Of a DNA stretch of 64,000 bases, positions 26,937 to 35,657 are shown piece by piece. The translations under genes were made by a program, and so were the position numbers. The stretch's first letter is position 1. Each line of letters begins with the position of its first letter. The notes under the pieces are model-generated. The model was not told where the DNA came from, made no database searches, and saw only the letters and a program-made list of their open reading frames with translations. The stretch is from Leucobacter weissii. GTDB lineage: Bacteria > Actinomycetota > Actinomycetes > Actinomycetales > Microbacteriaceae. The stretch spans positions 1-64,000 of the forward strand of contig NZ_JAGDYM010000002.1 of NCBI RefSeq assembly GCF_017565745.1, given 5' to 3'.

Positions 26937-26994
26937 GCCTCTCATCCTATCCGCGCGGGGCGCGGATCCCGACCCGCCCGCGAGAGGAGCAGCC

Positions 26995-27510
26995 ATGAGT
27001 CAGCCCGCGCCCGGCGCCCGGCACCTCGGCGCGATGCGGCTCGCGCTGCAGGAGGCGCGGCTCGCGGCGGCGGAGGGGGAGATCCCGGTGGGGGCGGTGC
27101 TGCTCGGCCCGGACGGCGACGTGCTCGGCTCCGGCCGGAACGCCAGGAGGGCCACCCGCGATCCCTCCGCGCACGCCGAGATCGTGGCGCTGCGGGAGGC
27201 GGCCGCGGCCCTGGGCGATCGGATCCTCGACGACTGCACGCTCGTGGTCACGCTGGAGCCCTGCGTCATGTGCGCGGGCGCGGTCCTGGCCGCCCGCCTC
27301 CCGCGCCTCGTGTTCGGCGCGTGGGACGAGAAGGCCGGCGCGGCGGGCAGCGTCTACGACCTGCTGCGCGACGGACGGCTCCCGCACGCCGTTCCCGAGG
27401 TGATCGGCGGGGTGCTCGCGGACGAGAGCGCGGCGCTGCTCGACGGATTCTTCCGCGGGCGCCGCCGGCCGCGGTCCGGGCCCCGGATCAGCGGCGATCC
27501 CGCGCGCTGA
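26995..27510 (+). CDS. tadA: tRNA adenosine(34) deaminase
   Basis: Deaminates A34 of tRNA-Arg(ACG) to inosine. The 171-aa protein has the zinc motif [10 protein letters not shown] (H and catalytic E) and PCVMCAGAV (two Cys), plus IPVGAVLL near the N-terminus and [21 protein letters not shown] lies 5 nt before the ATG at 26995. It is divergent from upp with about 58 nt between starts. Confidence 0.93.
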   Translation: MSQPAPGARHLGAMRLALQEARLAAAEGEIPVGAVLLGPDGDVLGSGRNARRATRDPSAHAEIVALREAAAALGDRILDDCTLVVTLEPCVMCAGAVLAARLPRLVFGAWDEKAGAAGSVYDLLRDGRLPHAVPEVIGGVLADESAALLDGFFRGRRRPRSGPRISGDPAR

Positions 27511-27528
27511 TCGCGCCGACCGCCGCGC

Positions 27529-27711
27529 TCCCGAGATCGCTCGCGATTCGGCCCGCCGGGTGTCGAGGGGTCGAGACTTCCGCGACTAATCGAGCCCGAG
27601 CCCCGCGTTCGGTGCAAAGCATCGCTTTGCTCGCGGGGTTCCCGAGATCGCTCGCGATTCGGCCCGCTGAGTGTCGAGCAGTCGAGACTTCCGCGACTAA
27701 TCGAGCCCGAG
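27529..27711. repeat. Two 72-bp direct repeats flanking a hairpin
   Basis: Copies at 27529-27600 and 27640-27711 differ at about 4 of 72 positions. Between them CCCCGCG/CGCGGGG closes a hairpin GCAAAGC-ATC-GCTTTGC (27614-27630). The right copy contains the last five codons and stop of the gene ending at 27697, so the gene's 3' end is duplicated in the left copy. Confidence 0.88.
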
Positions 27712-27999
27712 CATGACCACGCTGCTGGTGGTCGGCTGCGCGACGTTCGGGTCGACCCACACGTCGGGCTCGATGTAGACGATCTTGGCGTCCGGGACCG
27801 ACTCCCTGACCCGGCGCTTGGCCTGATGCAGGATGACCGAGACCTCTCGCATGGTGAGGTCGGCGTCGAGGTCCACCCGCGCCCCGACGACGAGGTCGGC
27901 GCCGGCGCTCGCCACCTGCAGGTCGATGACCCGGCTGATGCTGGCGCCCCTGAGGAGCGCCGCCTCGATCTGCGCCACGTTCTCGCTGGTATCGCTCAT
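27697..27999 (-). CDS. Small protein resembling the CDF transporter C-terminal domain
   Basis: A 100-aa soluble protein. VGARVDLDADLTMREVSVILHQAKRRVRESVPDAKIVYIEPDV resembles the ferredoxin-like dimerisation domain at the C-terminus of cation diffusion facilitators, but there are no transmembrane helices and no transporter next to it. It may be a free-standing version of that fold. Its 3' end lies inside a 72-bp repeat. Function is not known. Confidence 0.65.
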   Translation of the reverse strand: MSDTSENVAQIEAALLRGASISRVIDLQVASAGADLVVGARVDLDADLTMREVSVILHQAKRRVRESVPDAKIVYIEPDVWVDPNVAQPTTSSVVMLGLD

Positions 28000-28054
28000 G
28001 CCCGATCCCTTCGTAGCCGCACGTTTGCTCTGCCACTATCTTAGGCTGGTCTTC

Positions 28055-28912
28055 ATGGGTGAAGCATTCAGGGAAGCGCAACCGCTGCCGCGGGTGGCGA
28101 TGGTCGGGGTCGGCTCGATGGGCGGCGCGATCCTGGCCGGTCTGAGAGCGCCGGGGGTGCGCATCGAGGGCCCCATCGCGGTCACGACCCGGTCGGCCGG
28201 GAGCGCCGCGCGATTCGCGGACGCGGGCGACGTCGTCGCCTACGCGAGCGAGACCGATCCGCAGGCGAACCGCCGGGCGGTGCGCGGCGCGAGGATCGTC
28301 GTGCTGGGGGTCAAGCCGTGGATGGTGCGCGACGTGCTGCGGGAGATCGCGGACGACCTCGAGCCCGACGCGGTCCTCGTGAGCGTCGCGGCGGGGGTGA
28401 CCATCGCGAGCATGGCCGAGCTGCTGCCCGAGGGGGTGACGGTGCTGCGGGCCATGCCCAACACGCCGTCCCACGTCGGGCTGGGCGTGACGGGTCTGGC
28501 CGGCGGGGACTCGGCCGGCCCCGAGCAGCTCGAAGCGGTCCGCCGGCTGTTCGCCACCGTCGGCGAGGTGCTCGTGGTCCGGGAGGATCAGATCAATGCG
28601 ATCGCGGCCGTCTCGGGATCCGGTCCCGCCTACCTCTTCCTCTACACGGAGCAGATGACCGCTGCGGCCCGCAGGCTCGGCTTCGACGAGCACCAGGCTG
28701 CGACGCTCGCGCGGCAGACGGTGATCGGCGCCGCGGAGCTCCTGCGCCGCAGCGGCGAGGATCCCGCACAGCTGCGCCGCAACGTGACGAGCCCGAAGGG
28801 CACGACCGAGCGGGCGATCGCCGTGCTCGAGGCGGCGGGCTGGCCGGAGCTGTTCGATCGGGCGCTCGCCGCCAACATCGCCCGCTCCGAGGAGCTCGAA
28901 CGCGGCGAGTGA
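28055..28912 (+). CDS. proC: Pyrroline-5-carboxylate reductase
   Basis: Catalyses the last step of proline synthesis, reducing pyrroline-5-carboxylate with NAD(P)H. The 285-aa protein has the N-terminal Rossmann motif VAMVGVGSMGGAI, the VLGVKPW segment, VLRAMPNTP and the C-terminal signature AVSGSGPAYLFLYTEQM with RRNVTSPKGTTE. The ATG at 28055 lies 7 nt after TAGGCT, indicating a leaderless mRNA; in-frame sequence upstream overlaps the divergent gene. Confidence 0.95.
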   Translation: MGEAFREAQPLPRVAMVGVGSMGGAILAGLRAPGVRIEGPIAVTTRSAGSAARFADAGDVVAYASETDPQANRRAVRGARIVVLGVKPWMVRDVLREIADDLEPDAVLVSVAAGVTIASMAELLPEGVTVLRAMPNTPSHVGLGVTGLAGGDSAGPEQLEAVRRLFATVGEVLVVREDQINAIAAVSGSGPAYLFLYTEQMTAAARRLGFDEHQAATLARQTVIGAAELLRRSGEDPAQLRRNVTSPKGTTERAIAVLEAAGWPELFDRALAANIARSEELERGE

Positions 28913-29027
28913 GGATCGCGGGGAAGGCGCCCGGCCGGCTGCCGACTGCTCGGCGGTTCGGGCTGAGAATGCGGTTCGGGCTGATTCCTCTCGCCGACGA
29001 TCTCCGCCTGAATTGCGATTTCAGCCC

Positions 29028-29052
29028 GCGAGGCGGCGGCCCGCCGCCTCGC
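29028..29052. terminator. 11-bp hairpin between proC and TrkA genes
   Basis: GCGAGGCGGCG, loop GCC, CGCCGCCTCGC: a perfect 11-bp stem between convergent genes. Upstream (28953-28984) the 14-mer GCGGTTCGGGCTGA occurs twice at an 18-bp period; its role is unclear. Confidence 0.7.
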
Positions 29053-29066
29053 TGCGCGGCCGGACG

Positions 29067-29732
29067 CTACCCGATCGTGGCGAAGCGCTCCACGTCGGCG
29101 GAGGATCCGCTGACGATGATGAGGTCGTGCGGCGACACCACCGTGTCCTGGGTGGCGTGGGTGAACGGCTGCCCCGGCGTCTTCACCCCGACCACCGTGA
29201 CCCGGTAGCGGGTGCGCACCCCGCTCTCCTTGAGCGCCAGCCCGCGGATCGAGCGCGGCGGGTACATCTTGGCGATCACGTAGCTGTCGTCGAACTGGAT
29301 GAAGTCGAGCATGGCGCCGCTCAGCAGGTGCGCCACCCGCTCCCCGGCCTCGCGCTCCGGATAGATGACGTGGTTCACCCCGATCCGCTCGAGGATCTTC
29401 CCGTGCGAGTGCGAGATGGCCTTCGCCCAGATCTGGGGCACGCCCAGGTCGACGAGGTTCGAGGCGATGAGCACGCTGGACTCGATCGAGGCGCCGGTCG
29501 CGACGACCGCGATCTTGAACTCCTCCGCGCCGATCTGGCGCAGGGCGTCCATCGAGCGCGCATCGGCCTGCACGGCGTGGGTGACGCGGTCGGCCCATTT
29601 CTGGACGAGTGCGGGGTCGGTGTCGACGACGAGGACCTCTCGGTCCTGCCGGTCGAGCTGACCGGCGGTCGCGGCGCCGAAGCGGCCGAGACCGATGACG
29701 AGGACGGGGGCGTCGCTGCGGATGTCAACCAA
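29067..29732 (-). CDS. TrkA/KtrA family potassium uptake regulatory subunit
   Basis: A 221-aa cytoplasmic protein with an RCK N-terminal domain (GLGRFGAATAGQLDRQ dinucleotide motif, VLVVDTDPALVQ, YPEREAGERVAHLL) and an RCK C-terminal domain (about 135-221). A single RCK unit is the KtrA type, which assembles as an octameric ring gating a KtrB/TrkH channel. Nucleotide binding would control K+ flow. Its start overlaps the end of the TrkH-like gene by 8 nt, as expected for a two-subunit system. Confidence 0.92.
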   Translation of the reverse strand: MVDIRSDAPVLVIGLGRFGAATAGQLDRQDREVLVVDTDPALVQKWADRVTHAVQADARSMDALRQIGAEEFKIAVVATGASIESSVLIASNLVDLGVPQIWAKAISHSHGKILERIGVNHVIYPEREAGERVAHLLSGAMLDFIQFDDSYVIAKMYPPRSIRGLALKESGVRTRYRVTVVGVKTPGQPFTHATQDTVVSPHDLIIVSGSSADVERFATIG

Positions 29733-31167
29733 CGATCGGCCTTTCTTCTGGTAGGCGGAACATGCGGCGGCGGCTGGTCGCCGCGACGGCCGCGGCGAGC
29801 GTGACCGTCCCCACGCGTCCCGCCCACATGGTGGCGGAGAGGATGTACTTGCCGGCGTCCGGGAGCTCCTCGGAGACGCCGGCGCTGAGGCCGCAGGTGC
29901 CGAACGCCGAGATCACCTCGAACAGCACGACGTCGAGCGGCAGCTTCGTCAGGTGCATGATCGCGATGGTCGCGACCGCGACGATCGAGGAGCCCCAGAT
30001 GACGATGGAGACGGCGAGGCGCAGCACCTCGACCGGGATGCGTCGGTCGAACACCTGGATGTCCTGGTAGCCGCGGGCCTCGGCGTAGGCGGCGAGGAAC
30101 AGGACCGCGATGGTGGTGACCTTGATCCCGCCCGCGGTCGAGGCGGAGCCGCCGCCGACGAACATGAGCATGTCGAGGACGAGCATGGTCGACCCGTTCA
30201 TGTCGAGCGGATCGACCACGCCGAGGCCGCCCGAGCGGGTCATGACCGACATGTAGCCGGAGCTCATCATCGTCTGCCAGAAGGTCTCCTCGCCGAACGT
30301 CGCCGGGTTGTCGAACTCGAGGCCCGCGATCGCCAGCCAGCCGACGATCACGAACGCGATCGTCGTGGTCAGCGTGAGCTTCGTGTGCAGGCCGAGCCTC
30401 CGGTGGCGGGACCGCTCGCCGCTGCGCGTGACGAAGCGGTAGAGCGCGAAGATGACGGGGAACCCGATGCTGCCGAGGAACACGCCGATCGCGAGCACGC
30501 CGAGCATGTAGGGGTCGGTGGCGAACGGCTCGAGCCCGCTCGGCATCGGCACGAAGCCCGTGTTGGTGAAGGCGGAGGCGGCCAGGTAGAAGCCGTACCA
30601 GAGGGCGTGCCAGATGTCGTAGCCGGCCGCCAGCAGGCGCGGCGTGATCAGCAGGGTGAGCGCGGCCTCGATGATGAGCAGGCTGAGCGCGACGGCGGCG
30701 AGCAGCCCGCCGATCTCGCCGAGCCCCACGGCCTGGCTCTCGCTCGCGCCCTTCACGGCGCGCGCCGGGTTGGTGTCGCTGGCGGCGAGCAGGCGCTGCC
30801 GCAGACCGAGCCTCCGGGTCACGGTGAGTCCGAGGATGCTGGCGAGCGTGAGCACGCCGATGCCGCCGATCTGCAGGCCCGCGAGGATGACGATGTCGCC
30901 GAAGAGCGACCAGTGGCTCGCCATGTCGAGCGTCGTGAGGCCCGTCACGCAGATCGCGGAGACCGCGGTGAACACCGCGTCGGCCAGCGGCGTCACGGTG
31001 CCCGCGCGCGTGGCCAGGGGCAGGGAGAGCAGCGCCGTCCAGACCAGGATCAGGGCGCTGAAGATCAGCAGCGCGAAGCGCGCCGGCGACGACTGGATGA
31101 TCGCGTGCAACCAGGTCTTCCGGGACAGCGGGGTCTGGGCCCGCAGAGCCGCAGAATGGGCCTTCAC
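29725..31167 (-). CDS. TrkH/KtrB family potassium uptake membrane subunit
   Basis: A 480-aa ion-conducting subunit with four M1-P-M2 repeats. The four P-loops with the conserved filter glycine are AVSAICVTGLTTLD, ASAFTNTGFVPM, GGGSASTAGGIKVTT and VISAFGTCGLSAGV, in line with KtrB-type channels. It starts with GTG preceded by GGAAGG. It is first in the Trk/Ktr operon and divergent from the ArsR-like gene. Confidence 0.92.
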   Translation of the reverse strand: MKAHSAALRAQTPLSRKTWLHAIIQSSPARFALLIFSALILVWTALLSLPLATRAGTVTPLADAVFTAVSAICVTGLTTLDMASHWSLFGDIVILAGLQIGGIGVLTLASILGLTVTRRLGLRQRLLAASDTNPARAVKGASESQAVGLGEIGGLLAAVALSLLIIEAALTLLITPRLLAAGYDIWHALWYGFYLAASAFTNTGFVPMPSGLEPFATDPYMLGVLAIGVFLGSIGFPVIFALYRFVTRSGERSRHRRLGLHTKLTLTTTIAFVIVGWLAIAGLEFDNPATFGEETFWQTMMSSGYMSVMTRSGGLGVVDPLDMNGSTMLVLDMLMFVGGGSASTAGGIKVTTIAVLFLAAYAEARGYQDIQVFDRRIPVEVLRLAVSIVIWGSSIVAVATIAIMHLTKLPLDVVLFEVISAFGTCGLSAGVSEELPDAGKYILSATMWAGRVGTVTLAAAVAATSRRRMFRLPEERPIVG

Positions 31168-31259
31168 GTCGCCTTCCCCCTCCGGCTCGGCGCCGCGTCG
31201 GAGAGATTCGCGGCAGGTTCTTCATCATGCTACCCGCGAAGCGGGCTACGCTTATGGGC

Positions 31260-31718
31260 ATGCCAGACATTTTCGGAGTGATCGCCGACGCGAACCGGCG
31301 CGACATCCTGCAGGTGCTGCTCGAGCGCTATGCGCAGGGCGCCGAGATCAGCGTCTCCGAGATCGTCACGCAGCTGGAGATCAGCCAGCCCACCGTGTCG
31401 AAGCACCTGAAGGTCCTGCGCGAGGCCGACCTGGTCACCGTGCGCGAGGACGGGCAGCACCGCTTCTACTCGCTCGATCCCGAGCCGCTCGAGCTGGTCG
31501 AGGACTTCGTGATCCCGTTCCTCTCGGTGGGCTTCGAGACCGAGGTGACCGTCGAGTACCGTTCGGAGACGGGGGAGCTCCTGCCCGACCCCGAGGCGGG
31601 CGACACCGAGGTGCTCCCCGAGGAGCTGGCCACGGCCGCGGAGCGGATCGGCCGGGCGGCGGCGAATGCGGAGCACCGGGTCAAGGAGCTCGTGGCGAGG
31701 TTCCGACTGGGGGACTGA
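31260..31718 (+). CDS. ArsR/SmtB-type helix-turn-helix regulator
   Basis: A 152-aa protein with a winged HTH at residues about 1-85 (FGVIADANRRDILQVLLERY, then EIVTQLEISQPTVSKHLKVLREADLVTVREDGQHRFYSLDP) and an acidic C-terminal extension. No Cys/His metal site typical of ArsR is visible, so the signal is unknown. The start at 31260 rather than 31254 is chosen because TACGCT lies exactly 7 nt before it (leaderless). The promoter is preceded by CCCGC-GAA-GCGGG. Confidence 0.82.
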   Translation: MPDIFGVIADANRRDILQVLLERYAQGAEISVSEIVTQLEISQPTVSKHLKVLREADLVTVREDGQHRFYSLDPEPLELVEDFVIPFLSVGFETEVTVEYRSETGELLPDPEAGDTEVLPEELATAAERIGRAAANAEHRVKELVARFRLGD

Positions 31719-31753
31719 CCGCCCCCGCGGTTCGACCCCTGGCCCGCCCGATC

Positions 31754-32383
31754 ATGACGCGCGCACACGAGCCCTCGACCGGCGAGTCCGTCGACGCCTC
31801 CCACGAGGTGCGCAAGACCATCGCCGTCAACATGCGCAAGACCCGCCTGTCGCGGGGACTCAGCATCCGCGAGCTGGCCGAGCGCACGGGCATCAGCGCC
31901 GCGCTGCTCTCGCAGATCGAGCGGGGCAACGCGAACACCACGATCGACGCCCTCACCAAGCTGGCGGTGGCGCTGGATCTCTCCTTCGCGGATCTCACCT
32001 GGCGGTACCTCGCCGAGCCGCAGGTGGTGCGCGCCCACGAGGGGGATGTCGTCGAGCACCCCTCGGGCGCCGTGCGCACGGTCTTCGGATCGACCGACCG
32101 GCGCCGGTTCGAGATCTCCATCGGCGTGGTCGAGGCCGGCCGCCTGAGCGAGCGATCCACCCACGGCATCGGCTCCGTCGAGTACACCGTGGTGATCTCG
32201 GGCGGAGTCACCGTGGAGACACCGGAATGGAGCATCCTCCTCGATCGCGGAGATGCCGTCCGCTTCTCCGGGGAGCTGGAGCACGCCTACCGCGCCGGCG
32301 CGGAGCGCGCCGAGATCCTCACCCTCGTCTCCTCGACCGATGACTGGAACGGCTCCGCCGAGCCGGAGGAGCCGAACGCCTAG
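31754..32383 (+). CDS. XRE-family regulator with cupin domain
   Basis: A 209-aa protein with an N-terminal HTH_3 domain (about 20-75: NMRKTRLSRGLSIRELAERT, GISAALLSQIERGNANTTIDAL) and a C-terminal cupin barrel (about 120-190: GSVEYTVVISGGVTVE, DAVRFSGELEHAYRAG). HTH-cupin regulators commonly control amino-acid or amine metabolism. It lies 35 nt after the ArsR-like gene and has no clear ribosome-binding site, so co-transcription is likely. Confidence 0.88.
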   Translation: MTRAHEPSTGESVDASHEVRKTIAVNMRKTRLSRGLSIRELAERTGISAALLSQIERGNANTTIDALTKLAVALDLSFADLTWRYLAEPQVVRAHEGDVVEHPSGAVRTVFGSTDRRRFEISIGVVEAGRLSERSTHGIGSVEYTVVISGGVTVETPEWSILLDRGDAVRFSGELEHAYRAGAERAEILTLVSSTDDWNGSAEPEEPNA

Positions 32384-32468
32384 GCACACTCGTTTCCTCG
32401 ATCGGGCGCTCATGCCTGGTCCGTGGGTCGATCCGGGCTGCCGTCCGGTTCGTATTCCGCCTGCCCCC

Positions 32469-32532
32469 GGGGGGGCTTTCCGTTCCAGGGGGTGGATTCC
32501 TTTCCCTCGGGGGTATCTTTCGCTTCCGGGGG
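32469..32532. repeat. Four G-tracts at about 20-bp spacing
   Basis: G-runs of 7, 5, 5 and 5 occur at 32469-32475, 32488-32492, 32509-32513 and 32528-32532, three of them preceded by a CTTTCC-like pyrimidine stretch. The loops are 12, 16 and 14 nt. It lies in the 230-bp gap between the XRE-cupin gene and the C39 peptidase gene, which ends from the other side. Four G5 tracts on one strand could form a long-loop G-quadruplex; this is inference. Confidence 0.55.
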
Positions 32533-32616
32533 CACGTTACTGCGGTTCACCGAGGTACCCCCCGAGTCCCAACGTACTTCCGGACGCACAGCCACCGCGC
32601 GCCGCGCGCCCGCGGG

Positions 32617-33684
32617 CTACGCCGAGGCCGGGTGCAGCACGATGACGCCGCGGTAGGCGGGGTCGCCCCACCAGGTGATGGCGTCGACGTCGGACGCCGC
32701 GATCGGCAGATCGTGGGTGTCGACCCAGGACTCGCCGTTCTCGGCGTCGATCCAGGGGTCGTGCAGCAGGAAGAATCCGTCGCGGTAGCCGTGGGCGAGC
32801 ACCCAGTGGGCGCAGGCCGTTCCGTGCAGCAGCAGCTCGTCGATGAGCAGCAGTACGGGACGGTCCGCCGAGACGTGCGCCGCGATCTCGTCCACCGTGG
32901 TCAGCCGGTGACGCACGGGGATCCCCAGCTCGGCCGCGCGGTCCTCGTCGTCGGCGTCCACGAGGGCGCGCACCTCCAGGCCGACCTCGTCGCCGAGGTG
33001 CTCGTTCAGGAGCGGGCCCGAGGTGCTGACCTCCACCTCGGGGCGGTAGACGTCGAGGTCGGCGTGCACCGCCAGCCCGGTCGGCCCGCAGCCCGGGAAG
33101 TGCGCCGCGCGACGCCAGATCCGCAGCTCCTGCGCGCGGGTGATGCCGCCGTCCGAGGCCCCGGCCTGCGCCATCAGCAGCGCGACCGGCCCGCAACTGT
33201 ACTCCGTGGTCTGGCGGTAGTAGGGGAACGACCGGTGGGGCCAGTCGTCGAGATAGCGCACGTAGCCGGCCGCCGCCGCGGTTCCGGCGCCGGACGGGAT
33301 CGGCGCGGGCAGGGGCGAGAAGCCGTTCCGGAGCGCGTGCGCCCCGGCGCCGCCGTCGGCATCCTCCCACTTCACGCTCGCCACGCCGCCCCGGCCGCGC
33401 GCCTCGTCGAGCAGCGCCGCGACGGCCGCGTCCAGAGCCGCGTCGTTCAGCGCGCGGAGCCGGGCGATCTTGCGGTAGGCGGTGTGCGGCCGGTGCGTGA
33501 CCAGCAGCGCCGCCTCGACGCCGTGCTCGCCGCGCAGCTCGACGACCTCGGGGTGGTAGACCTCGGGGATCGCGAGCCAGGCGTCCCGCTCCTCCTCGCC
33601 CAGCAGGGCGGCGAGTTCGTCGCCGGAGTCCTGCCCGAGCGCGAGCGCGCGGGGGCGGATGGAAGCGGTCGGTCGGTGCGTCAC
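32617..33684 (-). CDS. C39-like family cysteine peptidase
   Basis: A 355-aa protein. The C-terminal half has a papain-like C39 core: catalytic Cys in TTEYSCGPVALLMAQA, His in CAHWVLAHGY and Asp in LLHDPW. The N-terminal 140 residues (AWLAIPEVYHPEVVELRG onward) are variable. No signal peptide is seen, so it should act in the cytoplasm. AGGAG lies 5 nt before the GTG, which overlaps the stop of the fused ABC ATPase by 4 nt. Coupling to a peptide importer suggests it processes imported peptides (inference). Confidence 0.78.
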   Translation of the reverse strand: MTHRPTASIRPRALALGQDSGDELAALLGEEERDAWLAIPEVYHPEVVELRGEHGVEAALLVTHRPHTAYRKIARLRALNDAALDAAVAALLDEARGRGGVASVKWEDADGGAGAHALRNGFSPLPAPIPSGAGTAAAAGYVRYLDDWPHRSFPYYRQTTEYSCGPVALLMAQAGASDGGITRAQELRIWRRAAHFPGCGPTGLAVHADLDVYRPEVEVSTSGPLLNEHLGDEVGLEVRALVDADDEDRAAELGIPVRHRLTTVDEIAAHVSADRPVLLLIDELLLHGTACAHWVLAHGYRDGFFLLHDPWIDAENGESWVDTHDLPIAASDVDAITWWGDPAYRGVIVLHPASA

Positions 33685-35657
33685 GGGATCTCCTGGGGGT
33701 CTGGGCGGTCGTCTGGTCGCGCGGGGTGGAACGCCGGGGCCGGGCGGGCGTCGTCGATCAGCTGCCGGGTATACGCGTGCTGCGGCGCCGAGAGGACGTC
33801 GCGCCTCGGGCCGCTCTCCACCACACGGCCGTCGAGCAGCACGAGCACGCGGTCGGCGAGCTGGTTGATCACCCCCAGGTCGTGAGAGATGAACAGCAGC
33901 GAGAGGCGCTCCGAGCGTCGCAGCTCCGACAGCAGGTTGAGGATCTGCGCCTGCACCGAGACGTCCAGCGCCGAGACGGACTCGTCGCAGATCAGGATCT
34001 CCGGCTCGAGCGCCAGTGCCCGCGCGATGGCCACGCGCTGGCGCTGGCCGCCGGAGAGATCCCCGGGCCGGCGCGTCGCGAAGGCGGCGGGCAGCCCCAC
34101 GCGCTCCAGGAGCGCCCCGGTCCCGCCGGGATCCCGCCCCGCGATGCGCAGCACCTCCCGCAGCGCGAAGCCGACGGTGTGCGCGGGGTTGAGGGCCGAC
34201 GCGGGGTCCTGGAACACGATCTGCACCGCGCCGGATCCGGCGGCCCGCCGAGCCGCAGCGCTCCGGGGCGCGGTTCTCCGTGCCGCGGCGCGCGCCCCGG
34301 CTCCGCCGGGCGTCTCGATCGTGCCCCGCTCCGCCTGCTCCAGCCCCACGATGCAGCGGGCCAGGGTGGTCTTGCCCGAGCCGGACTCGCCGACGATGCC
34401 GAGCACCTCCCCCCGCTCGAGCTCGAAGGAGACGTCGTCGAGCGCCGTGGCGGCGCCGAAGCTCTTGGTGAGCCGCGCGACCCGCAGGACGACCTCGCCC
34501 GCCGGCCCCTCCGCCGTCTCCGCGGTCCCCGCCGGAGCCGACGGCTCGGGGCGGGGATCCGCGGCGACGGGACGGACGCGGGGGAGGGGAGCGCCGGCCT
34601 CGTAGGCGGCGACCTCGCGGCCCTTCTCGCGGCCGTCCTCGATCCGGAGCAGTCGGGGTGGCGGCACCTCGCGCACCCGGGCGGCCTCCGCGTAGCCGTC
34701 GCCGAAGGTGAGGCCGGGCGGCGGGCGGTGCTCCGCCGTCTCGATCCAGGGCACGGTGGGCAGGCGGTCCGCGCGGTGATCGATCGAGGTGCTGGCGGCG
34801 AGCAGGCCCGCCGTGTAGGGGTGGAGCGGGCGTTCGAGCACGTCGGCGGTCGCGCCCCGTTCGACGACGGATCCCGCGAGCAGCACCGTCGTGCTCGCCG
34901 CGTACCCGCGCACCAGATCGAGATCGTGGCTGATGAGGACGACGGCGAGCCCCCGGCTGCGCTGCAGCTCCGCGAGCAGCTCGAGGATCCCGCCCTGCGT
35001 TGACGCGTCGAGCGCCGTGGTGGGCTCGTCGGCGAGCAGCACGTCGGGGTCGGCGGCGAGCGCCGCGGCGATGGCGGCGCGCTGCCGCATCCCGCCCGAG
35101 AGCTGGTGCGGATACTGCGCGGCGACCCGCTCGGGCAGGCTCACCTCGGAGAGGCGCTCGGACACCAGCCGGCGCAGTCGTCCCGCATCGCCGAACGTGC
35201 GCCGTCCCCGCCCGGTGCGGCGCGCCGCGGAGACGGTGTCGGCGATCTGGCGCCCCACGGTGTGCACGGGGCTCAGGCTGGTGAACGGGTCCTGCAGCAG
35301 CAGCGCGATCCGACGACCGCGCAGGCCGTCCCAGTCCGCCTCCCGCGATCGCGCGAGATCGAGCGAGGCGCGGTCGGTCCCGTCCCGCGCGCCGCCCAGT
35401 CGCACCGTGCCGCGGGCGGAGAGCGCGGGCGGCAGCAGCCCGATCATCGCGCGGGCCGCGAGCGACTTGCCGGATCCGGACTCGCCGACGATGGCCGCCG
35501 TCTCGCCGGCGGCGACGCTCAGCGAGAGCCCCCGCACGATCGGCCGGTCTCCCGCGGAGACGTCGAGATCCCGCACCTCGAGCACGGACGCGGTGCGCGC
35601 TCCCGGCGAGGGGTGGGCGCCGCGCGCGTCCGGCGTCGCGCCGATGCCGTGGTTCAT
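33681..35657 (-). CDS. Fused dual ABC ATPase (DppD-DppF-like)
   Basis: A 658-aa protein carrying two ATPase domains. The first (about 25-280) has Walker A GESGSGKSLA, signature LSGGMRQRA and Walker B VLLADEPTTALD. The second (about 370-640) has GESGSGKTTLA, LSGGQRQRVA and LICDESVSALD. It replaces the usual separate DppD and DppF subunits. The linker (about 285-365) is Arg/Pro/Ala-rich. It overlaps both neighbours by 4 nt. Confidence 0.92.
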   Translation of the reverse strand: MNHGIGATPDARGAHPSPGARTASVLEVRDLDVSAGDRPIVRGLSLSVAAGETAAIVGESGSGKSLAARAMIGLLPPALSARGTVRLGGARDGTDRASLDLARSREADWDGLRGRRIALLLQDPFTSLSPVHTVGRQIADTVSAARRTGRGRRTFGDAGRLRRLVSERLSEVSLPERVAAQYPHQLSGGMRQRAAIAAALAADPDVLLADEPTTALDASTQGGILELLAELQRSRGLAVVLISHDLDLVRGYAASTTVLLAGSVVERGATADVLERPLHPYTAGLLAASTSIDHRADRLPTVPWIETAEHRPPPGLTFGDGYAEAARVREVPPPRLLRIEDGREKGREVAAYEAGAPLPRVRPVAADPRPEPSAPAGTAETAEGPAGEVVLRVARLTKSFGAATALDDVSFELERGEVLGIVGESGSGKTTLARCIVGLEQAERGTIETPGGAGARAAARRTAPRSAAARRAAGSGAVQIVFQDPASALNPAHTVGFALREVLRIAGRDPGGTGALLERVGLPAAFATRRPGDLSGGQRQRVAIARALALEPEILICDESVSALDVSVQAQILNLLSELRRSERLSLLFISHDLGVINQLADRVLVLLDGRVVESGPRRDVLSAPQHAYTRQLIDDARPAPAFHPARPDDRPDPQEIP

